Shown piece by piece: positions 19,773 through 28,929 of a stretch of DNA of 36,378 bases. The stretch's first letter is position 1, and each line of letters begins with the position of its first letter. The stretch lies in the NCBI RefSeq assembly GCF_917563925.1, contig NZ_CAKJTJ010000034.1:1-36378 (forward strand), given 5' to 3'. Position numbers and translations under genes: made by a program. Below the pieces are notes generated by a model, which had not been told where the DNA came from, searched no databases, and was given only the letters and a program-made list of their open reading frames with translations. The stretch is from Sutcliffiella rhizosphaerae (GTDB taxonomy: Bacteria > Bacillota > Bacilli > Bacillales > Bacillaceae_I).

Positions 19773-20063
19773 ATGGAAGTAACTGACGTTAGATTACGCC
19801 GCGTAAATACCGATGGTCGCATGAGAGCTATCGCATCCATTACGTTGGACCATGAATTCGTTGTTCATGACATCCGTGTGATTGATGGGAATAATGGCTT
19901 ATTCGTCGCGATGCCAAGTAAACGTACGCCAGATGGGGAATTCCGCGATATCGCACATCCAATCAACTCGGGTACTCGTGGAAAGATCCAAGATGCGGTT
20001 TTATCAGAATATCACCGCTTAGGAGAATTAGAAGTAGAATACGAAGAAGCAGGTGCTTCTTAA
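19773..20063 (+). CDS. spoVG: SpoVG regulatory RNA/DNA-binding protein
   Basis: A 96-residue protein (97 in B. subtilis) starting [20 protein letters not shown], with the conserved [20 protein letters not shown] core. SpoVG homologues bind nucleic acids and influence septation, cortex formation and virulence regulators; the mechanism varies between species. ATG 19773 has AAGGTGGTG at 19758-19766; an in-frame GTG at 19761 is inside that site. Sigma-H drives it, and the AT-rich palindrome upstream suggests AbrB control, which would link it to abrB earlier in the window. A terminator follows. Confidence 0.94.
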   Translation: MEVTDVRLRRVNTDGRMRAIASITLDHEFVVHDIRVIDGNNGLFVAMPSKRTPDGEFRDIAHPINSGTRGKIQDAVLSEYHRLGELEVEYEEAGAS

Positions 20064-20071
20064 TCGATAAG

Positions 20072-20098
20072 AACAGGCTGTTAGCAGTCTGTTTTTTT
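20072..20098 (+). terminator. spoVG terminator
   Basis: ACAGGCTG (20073-20080) pairs with CAGTCTGT (20085-20092) around TTAG, followed by TTTTTT. Confidence 0.85.
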
Positions 20099-20163
20099 AT
20101 GTGCGCTGAACTCCGGAAAGTAAGAGATGGAGGTCAACAATTGGTTGGTGGTTGTTGGACCCG

Positions 20164-20500
20164 ACGGTATCTGCTAGGTGTTCGTCGATAAGTTCTGGTA
20201 ACCGTCGATAACTATTAGGTGTTCGTCGATAAGTTCTGGTAACCGTCGATAACTATTAGGTGTTCGTCGATAAAATCGAATAACCGTCGATAACTCCGAG
20301 GTGTTCGTCGATAAGTTCGAAATAACCGTCGATAACTCCGAGGTGTTCGTCGATAAAATCAAATGACCGTCGATAACTACGAGGTGTTTGTCGATAAAAT
20401 CAAATAACCGTCGATAACTCCGAGGTGTTCGTCGATAAAATCAAATAACCGGCAAATAACTAATAGCTATTCGTCGATAAAATCGAATGATCACCGATAT
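20164..20500 (+). repeat. Phased array of GTCGATAA octamers (20.5-bp mean period)
   Basis: Fourteen exact GTCGATAA octamers start at 20184, 20204, 20225, 20245, 20266, 20286, 20307, 20328, 20349, 20369, 20390, 20410, 20431 and 20473. Degenerate copies at about 20164, 20451 and 20493 keep the phase. Spacings are 20 or 21 bp (one 22 after an inserted base). Two flank types alternate, GGTGTTC-core and AACC-core-CTCCGA, so the real unit is a ~41-bp doublet. The array occupies nearly half of the 764-bp gap between spoVG and glmU. The remainder (20501-20763) shows no gene or clear structure. Confidence 0.9.
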
Positions 20501-20763
20501 CTGCCCCGTTTAACTAATAAAATGGTGCACAACTGTTACTTGAGGCCCATTTTGTTCAAAGTTGAAGCGAAATACCTATGAAAATTACCTACCTCAACAG
20601 GAAATAGCTGCAAAAGGAGCCACCTCTCATGTCTTTCGTCGCCGCTACTTGTAAACTGTGTTATTCCTATGCAATTACCCTACATTTTTTTCAAAAAACA
20701 CCCTCCATAACTATTTACTTCTGTAAACTTTTTTGTCAAAATATTGTACTTTCGTTTCCTTTC

Positions 20764-20792
20764 TTGAAATGGTCTTCATTTTGAGATATATT
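20764..20792 (+). promoter_or_regulatory. Sigma-A promoter of glmU-prs
   Basis: TTGAAA (20764-20769), 17-bp spacer, TATATT (20787-20792), 35 bp before the glmU start. Confidence 0.7.
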
Positions 20793-20827
20793 CGTAATGG
20801 ATAATTAGGTGAAAATGGAGGCCGATT

Positions 20828-22198
20828 ATGATAAATCGTTATGCCGTGATTTTAGCAGCTGGACAAGGGACGCGAATGAAATCAAAGTTATATAAAGTGT
20901 TACACCCTGTTTGTGGGAAGCCGATGGTACAACATGTGGTTGATCACGTTTCTGCACTGAATTTTGAACAGATTGTCACCGTTGTCGGTCATGGGGCAGA
21001 AACAGTTAAAAGTCACTTAGGAAGCAAAAGTGAGTATGCTTTGCAAGAGGAACAGCTCGGAACAGCTCACGCAGTCATGCAAGCAGCTCCAATGCTACAA
21101 GGGAAAAAAGGTGTGACTTTAGTTATTTGTGGAGACACACCACTTATTACACCTGAAACGATGCAAGAACTTCTGAGCGTACATGAAAACACAGGAGCAA
21201 AAGCAACAATCCTAACTGCATATGCAGAGGATCCTACTGGTTACGGAAGAATTATCCGCAACAATGAAGGACATGTTGGGAAAATTGTGGAGCACAAAGA
21301 TGCAACAGAAGCAGAACGAAAAGTGACAGAGATTAATACAGGTACCTATTGTTTTGATAATGAGGCACTATTCTCTGCATTAAGCAATGTATCCAATGAT
21401 AACGTTCAAGGTGAGTATTACCTGCCAGACGTGGTTGAAATAATGAAAGAAAAAGGCGATATTGTTTCTGCTTATCAAACCTTGGATTTTGATGAGACAC
21501 TGGGTGTTAATGATAAAGTTGCTCTCTCACAGGCAGAGATGACGATGAAAAAACGCATTAACAAAAAGCATATGATTAATGGGGTCACTATAATTGATCC
21601 CAACAATACGTATATCTCTGCAGATGCTGTAATAGGTAGAGATACAGTGATCCAGCCTGGAACAGTAATTCTTGGTGCTACAAAAATTGGTGAGGATTGT
21701 GTGATAGGACCTAATTCGGAAATTAAGGATTGTCAGGTTGGGGATAACACGTCCATCCGCCATTCAGTCGCACATGATAGCCAAATCGGAAATGATGTGG
21801 CAATAGGTCCGTTTGCTCATGTTCGCCCAGCTTCCCAAATTGGTGATGAAGTAAAGCTTGGTAACTTTGTCGAAGTGAAAAAAGCGAGCTTTGGAAAAGG
21901 TAGTAAAGCTTCACACCTTAGCTATATTGGGGATGCAGAAGTTGGATCAGATGTTAACTTGGGGTGCGGCTCCATTACGGTTAACTATGATGGAAAAAAG
22001 AAATATTTAACGAAGATTGAAGATGGAGTATTTGTAGGTTGTAATTCTAATTTGGTAGCACCGGTTACCATTGGGAAGAATGCCTATGTTGCAGCAGGTT
22101 CCACCATTACAGAGGATGTGCCAGGGGAAGCGCTTTCCATTGCCCGTGCCCGTCAAGTGAATAAGGAAAACTACGTAGAAAAGCTTCACAATAAATAA
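20828..22198 (+). CDS. glmU: Bifunctional UDP-N-acetylglucosamine pyrophosphorylase / glucosamine-1-phosphate acetyltransferase
   Basis: This 456-residue enzyme makes UDP-GlcNAc for peptidoglycan and teichoic acid synthesis. The N-terminal uridyltransferase has [12 protein letters not shown] (residues 8-19) and LGTAHAV; the C-terminal half is a left-handed beta-helix of hexapeptide repeats (e.g. [19 protein letters not shown]), with [16 protein letters not shown] in the acetyltransferase site. Length matches the B. subtilis enzyme. ATG 20828 after ATGGAGG. prs follows after 24 bp, the conserved glmU-prs pair. Confidence 0.97.
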   Translation: MINRYAVILAAGQGTRMKSKLYKVLHPVCGKPMVQHVVDHVSALNFEQIVTVVGHGAETVKSHLGSKSEYALQEEQLGTAHAVMQAAPMLQGKKGVTLVICGDTPLITPETMQELLSVHENTGAKATILTAYAEDPTGYGRIIRNNEGHVGKIVEHKDATEAERKVTEINTGTYCFDNEALFSALSNVSNDNVQGEYYLPDVVEIMKEKGDIVSAYQTLDFDETLGVNDKVALSQAEMTMKKRINKKHMINGVTIIDPNNTYISADAVIGRDTVIQPGTVILGATKIGEDCVIGPNSEIKDCQVGDNTSIRHSVAHDSQIGNDVAIGPFAHVRPASQIGDEVKLGNFVEVKKASFGKGSKASHLSYIGDAEVGSDVNLGCGSITVNYDGKKKYLTKIEDGVFVGCNSNLVAPVTIGKNAYVAAGSTITEDVPGEALSIARARQVNKENYVEKLHNK

Positions 22199-22222
22199 AT
22201 CTAGCGGAGGATTCTATCTACC

Positions 22223-23176
22223 ATGTCAAATAAGTATGCCGATTCTAATTTAAAAGTCTTTACGTTAAATTCCAATACTGCCTTAGCAGAAGAAATTGCC
22301 AAACATGTTGGAGTTCCAATTGGGAAATGTTCTGTGTCACGCTTTAGTGATGGAGAGGTTCAAATCAATATCGAGGAAAGTATCCGCGGATGTGATGTAT
22401 TCGTTATCCAGTCTACAAGTGCGCCTGTAAACGAACACATTATGGAAACGCTTATTATGATAGATGCGCTGAAGCGCGCTTCTGCCAAAACAATCAACAT
22501 TGTTATGCCTTACTACGGATACGGAAGACAGGATCGTAAAGCGCGTGCGCGTGAGCCAATTACAGCAAAGTTAGTAGCTAACCTGCTTGAAACGGCTGGG
22601 GCACATCGTGTTATTACACTTGACTTGCATGCCCCTCAAATTCAAGGATTCTTTGATATTCTCATCGACCATTTGATGGGTGTTCCAATTTTAGCGGAGT
22701 ATTTTGATAGCAAAGAACTACATGATATTGTAGTCGTTTCACCTGATCATGGTGGGGTTACACGTGCAAGAAAACTGGCGGATCGTCTTAAAGCGCCAAT
22801 TGCGATTATTGACAAACGCCGTCCGCGTCCGAATGTTGCAGAAGTGATGAATATTGTTGGTCAAATCGAAGGAAGAACGGCTATCTTAATTGATGACATG
22901 ATTGATACTGCTGGTACGATTACGTTAGCGGCGAACGCATTGATCGAAAATGGAGCGAAAGAAGTGTATGCATGCTGTACGCACCCGGTTCTTTCAGGAC
23001 CTGCTATTGAACGGATTCAAAACTCTAAGATTAAAGAACTTGTCGTGACGAACACGATTTCTTTACCTGAAGAGAAGAAGATCGAAAAAATTACGGAACT
23101 ATCTGTGGCAGAACTTATTGCAGAAGCAATTGTTCGTGTTCATGAAGAGAAATCTGTTAGTACTTTATTCGATTAA
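22223..23176 (+). CDS. prs: Ribose-phosphate pyrophosphokinase (PRPP synthase)
   Basis: The 317-residue class I enzyme converts ribose-5-phosphate and ATP to PRPP for purine, pyrimidine, His, Trp and NAD synthesis. Motifs are [16 protein letters not shown], the catalytic flexible loop [17 protein letters not shown], the metal-binding [13 protein letters not shown] and the PRPP loop DDMIDTAGT at 224-232. AGCGGAGGA precedes ATG 22223. Its product PRPP is the effector of PurR encoded ~3 kb upstream. No terminator is obvious, and a sigma-B promoter follows. Confidence 0.97.
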   Translation: MSNKYADSNLKVFTLNSNTALAEEIAKHVGVPIGKCSVSRFSDGEVQINIEESIRGCDVFVIQSTSAPVNEHIMETLIMIDALKRASAKTINIVMPYYGYGRQDRKARAREPITAKLVANLLETAGAHRVITLDLHAPQIQGFFDILIDHLMGVPILAEYFDSKELHDIVVVSPDHGGVTRARKLADRLKAPIAIIDKRRPRPNVAEVMNIVGQIEGRTAILIDDMIDTAGTITLAANALIENGAKEVYACCTHPVLSGPAIERIQNSKIKELVVTNTISLPEEKKIEKITELSVAELIAEAIVRVHEEKSVSTLFD

Positions 23177-23188
23177 TCTATAAAAAAT

Positions 23189-23214
23189 GTTTAACCTTCT
23201 ATAAATTAGGGAAA
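23189..23214 (+). promoter_or_regulatory. Sigma-B promoter of ctc
   Basis: GTTTAA (23189-23194), 14-bp spacer, GGGAAA (23209-23214), matching the sigma-B consensus GTTTAA-N12-14-GGGWAW. ctc is a classic sigma-B gene in B. subtilis. Confidence 0.85.
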
Positions 23215-23258
23215 TAAAAAGAAGACAAGTATTTTATTTTTCCGGGAAGGTGATTCGA

Positions 23259-23903
23259 ATGACAGTATTACATGCAAATGAACGTACAGATTTCAAAAGA
23301 TCTTCAAGAACCAAAATCCGCCAGGAAGGATTAATTCCAGCGGTTGTATATGGGAACAATACGGAAAATAAATCCATCGCTGTAAATAGCAAAGATTTTA
23401 TTAAAACTATTCGTGAAACTGGCAGAAATGGGATTATCTCATTGGAAATAGGTTCAGATAAACGGAAAGTAATGTTATATGATTATCAAATAGATCCATT
23501 GAAGAGTGAAGAGTTCATCCATTTGGATTTCCATGTCGTTAATTTCAAATCTGAAATTGATGTTGATGTGAATGTAAATGTTACTGGAAATGCTGCGGGA
23601 GTAAAAGATGGTGGAGTGCTCCAACAAGTACTTCATGCGGTTTCCATTAAGGTTCTACCAAATGATGTTCCAGACGCCATAGAAGTGGACGTTTCTGAAT
23701 TAAACGTGAATGATACCATCACGATAGGTGACTTGAATAACTCCGGTAAATACACTTTCAATCATGAGGAAGAAGAAGTGTTAGTCTCTATCTTACCACC
23801 ACGTGTGGAAGAAGTAGTCGATAGTGGAGAAGTACAGGAACCAAGTGAGCCTGAGCTTGTCGATGGTCGCGAAGAAAATAAAGACAACACAGAGGAGGCG
23901 TAA
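23259..23903 (+). CDS. ctc: General stress protein Ctc, bL25 (TL5/CTC) ribosomal protein
   Basis: A 214-residue protein of the long bL25 form, with an N-terminal 5S-rRNA-binding L25 beta-barrel (~1-92, with TVLHANERTDFKRSSRTK and GLIPAVVYG) and a C-terminal TL5 domain (~95-185), followed by an acidic Glu/Asp-rich tail. It binds 5S rRNA in the large subunit and is stress-induced. ATG 23259 has GGGAAGGTGA at 23244-23253; an in-frame GTG at 23250 sits inside that site. A sigma-B promoter precedes it and a terminator overlaps its stop codon. Confidence 0.94.
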   Translation: MTVLHANERTDFKRSSRTKIRQEGLIPAVVYGNNTENKSIAVNSKDFIKTIRETGRNGIISLEIGSDKRKVMLYDYQIDPLKSEEFIHLDFHVVNFKSEIDVDVNVNVTGNAAGVKDGGVLQQVLHAVSIKVLPNDVPDAIEVDVSELNVNDTITIGDLNNSGKYTFNHEEEEVLVSILPPRVEEVVDSGEVQEPSEPELVDGREENKDNTEEA

Positions 23904-23927
23904 CCAAAAGGTTGCGTCTTTCTTTTT
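23896..23927 (+). terminator. ctc terminator
   Basis: AGGCGTAACC (23896-23905) pairs with GGTTGCGTCT (23910-23919) around AAAA, with two G-T pairs, followed by TTCTTTTTG. It overlaps the stop codon. Confidence 0.8.
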
Positions 23928-24036
23928 GTGGGTTAAGAAAGGACTTAACGACCAGCCTCATTTAATCCATATTTCTTTTTAGTAATGTTTTCCTGGTCTC
24001 TACACACTTATTAGAGATTTGTACAAACCACAGTAT

Positions 24037-24073
24037 TTCTCCTTTCCTTTCTGGAATCCTTCTCCTTTCCTTT
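24037..24073 (+). repeat. Direct repeat of a pyrimidine-rich 14-mer upstream of pth
   Basis: TTCTCCTTTCCTTT occurs at 24037-24050 and 24060-24073, a 23-bp period. It lies in the 320-bp gap between ctc and pth, where no convincing promoter was recognised. Role unknown. Confidence 0.5.
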
Positions 24074-24223
24074 TTGCCTCTATTTCAAGTAGAATGAAAG
24101 AAAGTCCGTGTGAATCGATTAATATTTGACTAATGAACAGGACCAATAGGAGGCATCCTATCTATGATGAAATTTTTACGTTCCTTGTTAAGGAAAGAGG
24201 AAGAGGTAGCAGGAGGAGAACAA

Positions 24224-24784
24224 ATGAAAGTTTTTGTTGGCTTGGGAAACCCAGGACGCCAATACGAAGAAACACGTCATAATATTGGCTTTATGGTGAT
24301 AGATGAATTGGCAGATAAATGGAGTATTCCGCTGACGCAATCCAAGTTTAAAGGGATATTTGGTCAAGGAATGGTAAATGGAGAAAAGGTATTATTAGTA
24401 AAGCCGCTTACATATATGAATCTGTCCGGAGAATGTGTTCGTCCATTATTGGACTTTTATAAGCTGGATGTAGAGGATCTTGTCGTAATTTATGATGACC
24501 TTGATTTACCGGCAGGAAAGCTTAGATTGCGCCAAAAGGGTAGCGCAGGTGGGCACAATGGCATTAAGTCCCTCATTCAACATTTGCAGACACAAAACTT
24601 CAATCGAATAAGAATGGGGATAGACAGACCTAAAAACGGTCCTTCCATATCTGACTATGTACTTGGTAAATTTCATACGGAAGAACGACCTGCAATTGAT
24701 GATAGTATAAAAAAAGCTGCCGACGCATGTGAAGAAAGCTTGTCTACAGACTTTTTGCAAGTCATGAATAGCTTTAATCGTTAA
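24224..24784 (+). CDS. pth: Peptidyl-tRNA hydrolase (SpoVC)
   Basis: The 186-residue enzyme (188 in B. subtilis) releases peptides from prematurely dissociated peptidyl-tRNA. Motifs are [20 protein letters not shown] with the catalytic His, [27 protein letters not shown] with the catalytic Asp, and [14 protein letters not shown] 24224 follows a perfect AGGAGG at 24211-24216. The frame continues upstream to ATG 24164, itself 10 bp after another AGGAGG, giving a possible 206-residue form with a basic N-terminal extension. Thermosensitive alleles of the B. subtilis gene block sporulation, hence spoVC. Confidence 0.94.
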   Translation: MKVFVGLGNPGRQYEETRHNIGFMVIDELADKWSIPLTQSKFKGIFGQGMVNGEKVLLVKPLTYMNLSGECVRPLLDFYKLDVEDLVVIYDDLDLPAGKLRLRQKGSAGGHNGIKSLIQHLQTQNFNRIRMGIDRPKNGPSISDYVLGKFHTEERPAIDDSIKKAADACEESLSTDFLQVMNSFNR

Positions 24785-24826
24785 TACAATAGAATGTCTG
24801 GTTAGAGCTGGTGAATGCCCGGTTTT

Positions 24827-24856
24827 GTATAACAATTTTTCCCTTTGTTCATACTA
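24827..24856 (+). promoter_or_regulatory. Sigma-F/sigma-G promoter of fin
   Basis: GTATA (24827-24831) serves as -35. After 15 bp GTTCATACT (24847-24855) fits the sigma-F -10 with one mismatch; after 18 bp CATACTA (24850-24856) is a perfect sigma-G -10. Either forespore factor could use it. Confidence 0.7.
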
Positions 24857-24882
24857 TTGGTAAAAGCAAGGGGGGCAAACCG

Positions 24883-25113
24883 ATGGCTATTCACTATCAT
24901 TGTAGGCATTGTGGTTACAAGGTGGGTTCAATTGATTCCCAATCCGTGTATACAGAACAGTTAGGATTTCACCAATTAACCGATACGGAACGACAAGAAA
25001 TGATTAACTACCAACAAAATGGTGATGTACATGTTAAAACGATTTGTGAGGATTGTCAGGAGGCGTTGGAGCGAAACCCAGACTGGCATGAGGAAGAGAG
25101 ATTTATTCAATAG
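24883..25113 (+). CDS. fin: Anti-sigma-F factor Fin (YabK)
   Basis: A 76-residue zinc-finger protein, the same length as B. subtilis Fin. Two CxxC pairs are visible (CRHCG near the N-terminus, ICEDCQEAL near the C-terminus). Fin is made in the forespore and inhibits sigma-F to favour the switch to sigma-G. ATG 24883 has AAGGGGGG upstream; the open frame reaches 24811 but has no ribosome binding site there. The promoter seen upstream fits forespore expression. With csfB, the window encodes both anti-sigma proteins of the forespore switch. Confidence 0.92.
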   Translation: MAIHYHCRHCGYKVGSIDSQSVYTEQLGFHQLTDTERQEMINYQQNGDVHVKTICEDCQEALERNPDWHEEERFIQ

Positions 25114-25116
25114 CTT

Positions 25117-25146
25117 AGCTTTGGTTGAATACCAAGGCCTTTTTGT
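25117..25146 (+). terminator. fin terminator
   Basis: CTTTGGT (25119-25125) pairs with ACCAAGG (25131-25137), followed by CCTTTTTG. Confidence 0.7.
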
Positions 25147-25188
25147 GTATAGAAAAGAAACAGTAATGGAGAGAGGAGGGATTCCGAA

Positions 25189-28100
25189 ATGAAAGGTTTT
25201 ACCCCATATTTTACCGAAAATGATGATTTTCAATCCATTTTAGAAGGTTTGCAGGAAGGGATGAAAGAGCAGTTAGTTTCAGGTATTTCTAATTCTGCGA
25301 GATCCATGCTTATAGCATCTCTATACCAGGAACGAGAAAAGCCAATTTTATTAATTACACATAATTTGTATCATGCACAGAAGGTTTACGATGATTTAGC
25401 TGGCTTTCTTCCGGAGAATGAATTATTCCTGTACCCTGTTAACGATGTGCTTGCGGCAGAAATCGGGATCGCAAGCCCAGAATTAAAAGCGCAGCGAATT
25501 GAAGCATTAAACCACTGGACTGCCAAACGTAATGGGATCGTTATTGCTCCTATTGCAGGATTAAAGCGAATCCTTCCTGTTAAAAATAAATGGAAGCATG
25601 CCCTTATAAAGGTAGAGGTTAATAAAACTATAGAATTGGATAACCTTGCGGATCGTCTAGTTTCATTAGGCTATCAGCGTACCGGTATGGTTGCTACCCC
25701 AGGAGATTTTAGTATCAGAGGGGGAATCATTGATATTTATCCAATTACAGAGGAGTATGCCGTCCGTATCGAACTGTTTGACGATGAAGTGGAATCGATT
25801 CGATATTTTACAGTGGATGATCAACGCTCCCAGGAAAGTTTGAAGCAGGTGACGATTGGCCCTGCGACGGAAATACTACTAACAAAACAGGAAATGGCAG
25901 ATGGCCGGGAAGTCTTGGAACAAGAACTGGCTAAAACGTTAAAGAAGGTAAAGAATGAGAACGTTAGACAACTACTGACGGAAAACATACCGTATGAGCT
26001 GGAACAGTTGAGCAATGGACAAGTGTTTTCGGAAATATACAAATATCTTTCCTTAATCTATCATACCCGTGCTAGCTTACTAGATTACCTTCCTGAAGGC
26101 GGTCTTGTGGTACTGGATGAAATTAGTCGGATTCACGAAACGGCGGAAGGCTTGGATAAAGAGGAAGCAGAATGGCTAATTGAATTGCTGGAAGAAGGGA
26201 AAGCGGTGCAAGATTTATCATTTTCCCATTCCTTTGCACAGGTGATTCATAGTAGTGAGCATCCATTTTTATATTTATCCTTATTTTTAAGGGCGGTTCC
26301 ACATACACATCCCGAAAATTTAATAAGTATGTCCTCTAAAAGCATGCAGCATTTCCATGGGCAGATGCATCTATTAAAATCGGAAATCGAGCGGTGGAGA
26401 AAAGCTAATTATGCTGTAGTGGTACTAGCATCTGATCAGGAGCGGATGAACAAATTAGAGGCTGTTTTTGCAGATTATGATATGGACATCCGAAAGCTCT
26501 CAAGAGGTTCGGCATTTGTCCATGGGGAAGTACAGATAGTGGAAGGAGATCTTCATTCTGGTTTTGAATTTCCTATGCAAAAACTAGCTGTAATTACAGA
26601 AGAAGAACTTTTTAAAAAGAAAACGAAAAAACCAAAGAGCAGACAAAAGTTAACTAATGCTGAGAGAATCAAGAATTATACGGAATTAAATGTCGGCGAT
26701 TATGTAGTGCACATTAATCACGGGATCGGGAAATACCTAGGGATTGAAACGCTTGATATAAATGGACTTCATAAAGATTATATTCATATTAAGTACCAAG
26801 GCTCTGATAAGCTTTATGTTCCAGTTGAACAAATCGATCAGGTACAAAAATATGTTGGTTCTGAAGGTAAAGAACCAAAAGTGTATAAGCTTGGTGGAAC
26901 GGATTGGAAAAAGGTAAAAACGAAGGTAGAATCCTCTGTTCAAGATATAGCAGACGACCTCATCAAGCTATATGCAGAAAGAGAGGCTAGTGTTGGTCAT
27001 GCCTTTTCCCCTGATGGAGAGATGCAGAGAGAATTTGATGCTACGTTCCCATATCAAGAAACAGAAGACCAGCTGCGCTCCATCCATGAAATTAAAAAGG
27101 ACATGGAACGTATGAGACCAATGGATCGTCTCCTTTGTGGTGATGTGGGTTACGGCAAAACAGAAGTGGCTATTCGTGCTGCCTTCAAGGCAATAACGGA
27201 CGGCAAACAAGTAGCTATTTTAGTTCCTACCACGATATTGGCACAGCAGCATTACGAAACAATTCGAGAGAGATTTCAGGATTATCCGATAAACATTGGC
27301 TTGATGAGTCGCTTCCGATCAAGAAAGCAACAGACAGAAACAATTAAAGGACTTGGAAATGGCACAGTGGATATTGTTATTGGGACACACCGGATATTGT
27401 CGAAGGATATAAAATACAAAGATCTCGGACTGTTAATCATTGATGAAGAACAGCGCTTTGGTGTTACACATAAAGAAAAAATTAAACAGCTAAAAGCGAA
27501 TATTGACGTGTTGACCTTAACAGCAACTCCGATTCCACGAACGCTCCATATGTCCATGCTCGGTGTGCGTGATCTTTCCGTAATTGAAACCCCTCCGGAA
27601 AACAGGTTCCCTGTTCAGACGTATGTGATGGAGTACAACGGTAACCTAGTTAAAGAAGCGATAGAACGCGAATTAGCTCGTGGTGGTCAAATTTACTTTC
27701 TTTATAATAGAGTGGAAGATATTGAACGGAAAGCGGATGAAATTTCCATGCTAGTACCAGATGCACGTGTCACTTATGCACATGGGAAAATGACCGAAAA
27801 TGAATTGGAATCTGTGATGATTGAATTTTTAGAAGGGGAAGCCGATGTCCTTGTAAGCACAACGATTATTGAAACTGGCGTGGATATCCCTAATGTGAAC
27901 ACCTTAATTGTGTTTGACGCGGACCGAATGGGACTTTCCCAGCTTTATCAATTGCGGGGACGTGTCGGGCGCTCCAACCGAGTCGCATATTCCTATTTTA
28001 CTTATCGTAAAGATAAAGTATTGACGGAGGTAGCGGAAAAACGTCTGCAGTCTATTAAAGAATTCACAGAGCTTGGTTCTGGATTTAAAATTGCGATGCG

Positions 28101-28722
28101 TGACCTTTCCATTCGGGGGGCAGGAAATCTTTTAGGTGCCCAGCAACACGGATTCATTGATTCTGTTGGGTTCGACATGTATTCTCAAATGTTAAAAGAA
28201 GCTATTGAAAGTCGACAAGGACCAAAGGACGCAAAGCCTGCTCATGAAATAACAATCGATGTGGAACTGGATGCTTATATCCCAGAGTCCTATATTCCAG
28301 ACAGCAATCAGAAAATCGATATGTACAAAAGGTTTAGAGGACTGGAAACTCCAGAAGATATGGTAGAACTCCAGGATGAAATGAAGGATCGGTTCGGAAA
28401 CTATCCGCAAGAGGTTCATTACCTATTCCAAGTTTCGGAAATGAAAATCCATGGGCTTAAAGAGAAAGTGGATTCTATTAAGCAGATGAAACAGGAACTG
28501 GTTATTCTAATATCAGAAGAGGCAAGTAATCAAATTGATGGTCATAAGCTATTTTTACTTGGAAATGAATACGGTAGAAAAGTTAGCTTGGGGATGGAAG
28601 GAAAGCGTCTTAAGATTGTCATCCAAACGAATAAAATAACAAGCGATGAATGGCTACAAATAGCTTTATCCATGATAAAAGGACTAGAAAAAGTAAAAAA
28701 AGAAAGTGTAAATGCGTCCTAA
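25189..28722 (+). CDS. mfd: Transcription-repair coupling factor Mfd
   Basis: A 1177-residue DNA translocase, the same length as in B. subtilis, which removes RNA polymerase stalled at lesions and recruits UvrA. Order of domains: UvrB-like N-terminal region (~1-340), linker, RNA-polymerase interaction domain (ELNVGDYVVHINHGIGKY, ~500-570), RecG-like helicase domains with Walker A GDVGYGKT at 651-658 and DEEQ at 752-755, the motor's QLRGRVGRS, and a C-terminal TRCF domain. ATG 25189 has a GAGAGGAGGG Shine-Dalgarno. It follows the fin terminator by ~40 bp; no clear promoter or terminator of its own was seen. Confidence 0.97.
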   Translation: MKGFTPYFTENDDFQSILEGLQEGMKEQLVSGISNSARSMLIASLYQEREKPILLITHNLYHAQKVYDDLAGFLPENELFLYPVNDVLAAEIGIASPELKAQRIEALNHWTAKRNGIVIAPIAGLKRILPVKNKWKHALIKVEVNKTIELDNLADRLVSLGYQRTGMVATPGDFSIRGGIIDIYPITEEYAVRIELFDDEVESIRYFTVDDQRSQESLKQVTIGPATEILLTKQEMADGREVLEQELAKTLKKVKNENVRQLLTENIPYELEQLSNGQVFSEIYKYLSLIYHTRASLLDYLPEGGLVVLDEISRIHETAEGLDKEEAEWLIELLEEGKAVQDLSFSHSFAQVIHSSEHPFLYLSLFLRAVPHTHPENLISMSSKSMQHFHGQMHLLKSEIERWRKANYAVVVLASDQERMNKLEAVFADYDMDIRKLSRGSAFVHGEVQIVEGDLHSGFEFPMQKLAVITEEELFKKKTKKPKSRQKLTNAERIKNYTELNVGDYVVHINHGIGKYLGIETLDINGLHKDYIHIKYQGSDKLYVPVEQIDQVQKYVGSEGKEPKVYKLGGTDWKKVKTKVESSVQDIADDLIKLYAEREASVGHAFSPDGEMQREFDATFPYQETEDQLRSIHEIKKDMERMRPMDRLLCGDVGYGKTEVAIRAAFKAITDGKQVAILVPTTILAQQHYETIRERFQDYPINIGLMSRFRSRKQQTETIKGLGNGTVDIVIGTHRILSKDIKYKDLGLLIIDEEQRFGVTHKEKIKQLKANIDVLTLTATPIPRTLHMSMLGVRDLSVIETPPENRFPVQTYVMEYNGNLVKEAIERELARGGQIYFLYNRVEDIERKADEISMLVPDARVTYAHGKMTENELESVMIEFLEGEADVLVSTTIIETGVDIPNVNTLIVFDADRMGLSQLYQLRGRVGRSNRVAYSYFTYRKDKVLTEVAEKRLQSIKEFTELGSGFKIAMRDLSIRGAGNLLGAQQHGFIDSVGFDMYSQMLKEAIESRQGPKDAKPAHEITIDVELDAYIPESYIPDSNQKIDMYKRFRGLETPEDMVELQDEMKDRFGNYPQEVHYLFQVSEMKIHGLKEKVDSIKQMKQELVILISEEASNQIDGHKLFLLGNEYGRKVSLGMEGKRLKIVIQTNKITSDEWLQIALSMIKGLEKVKKESVNAS

Positions 28723-28797
28723 AAGGTTTGAGAATAGCAAATTATGTCTATATAAATACTGGGGGAATTTACAAACAGAAAAAAACTTTTCCAACAT

Positions 28798-28826
28798 GTA
28801 TATAACTCCCTGAGTGTAAGATACTA
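28798..28826 (+). promoter_or_regulatory. Sigma-G promoter of spoVT
   Basis: GTATA (28798-28802), 17-bp spacer, GATACTA (28820-28826), one mismatch to CATNNTA. spoVT is sigma-G-dependent in B. subtilis. Confidence 0.7.
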
Positions 28827-28929
28827 ATTTCAACGAATGGTGAATTCTTCAAAAGCAGGACATCTTGATCAATTCCACCAATTTAACTCATCTCTTTTTA
28901 TCATTGGATGAAGGAGGCAACATAAGCAA

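Noticed and set aside
20174-20362. 62-codon minus-strand frame with repeats such as LSTNTSE and LSTVI
   Set aside because: It arises from the GTCGATAA array, whose 20-bp steps change the reading frame (the peptide switches from LST to RR to IDE/IDG patterns). No start signal is seen.
20164-20500. CRISPR array
   Set aside because: Units are ~20 bp with 8-bp cores and the 'spacers' are similar to each other. No leader or cas genes are present.
20164-20500. DnaA-box cluster
   Set aside because: The reverse complement TTATCGACG resembles TTATCCACA, but two positions differ in every copy, including the CAC core, so DnaA binding is not supported.
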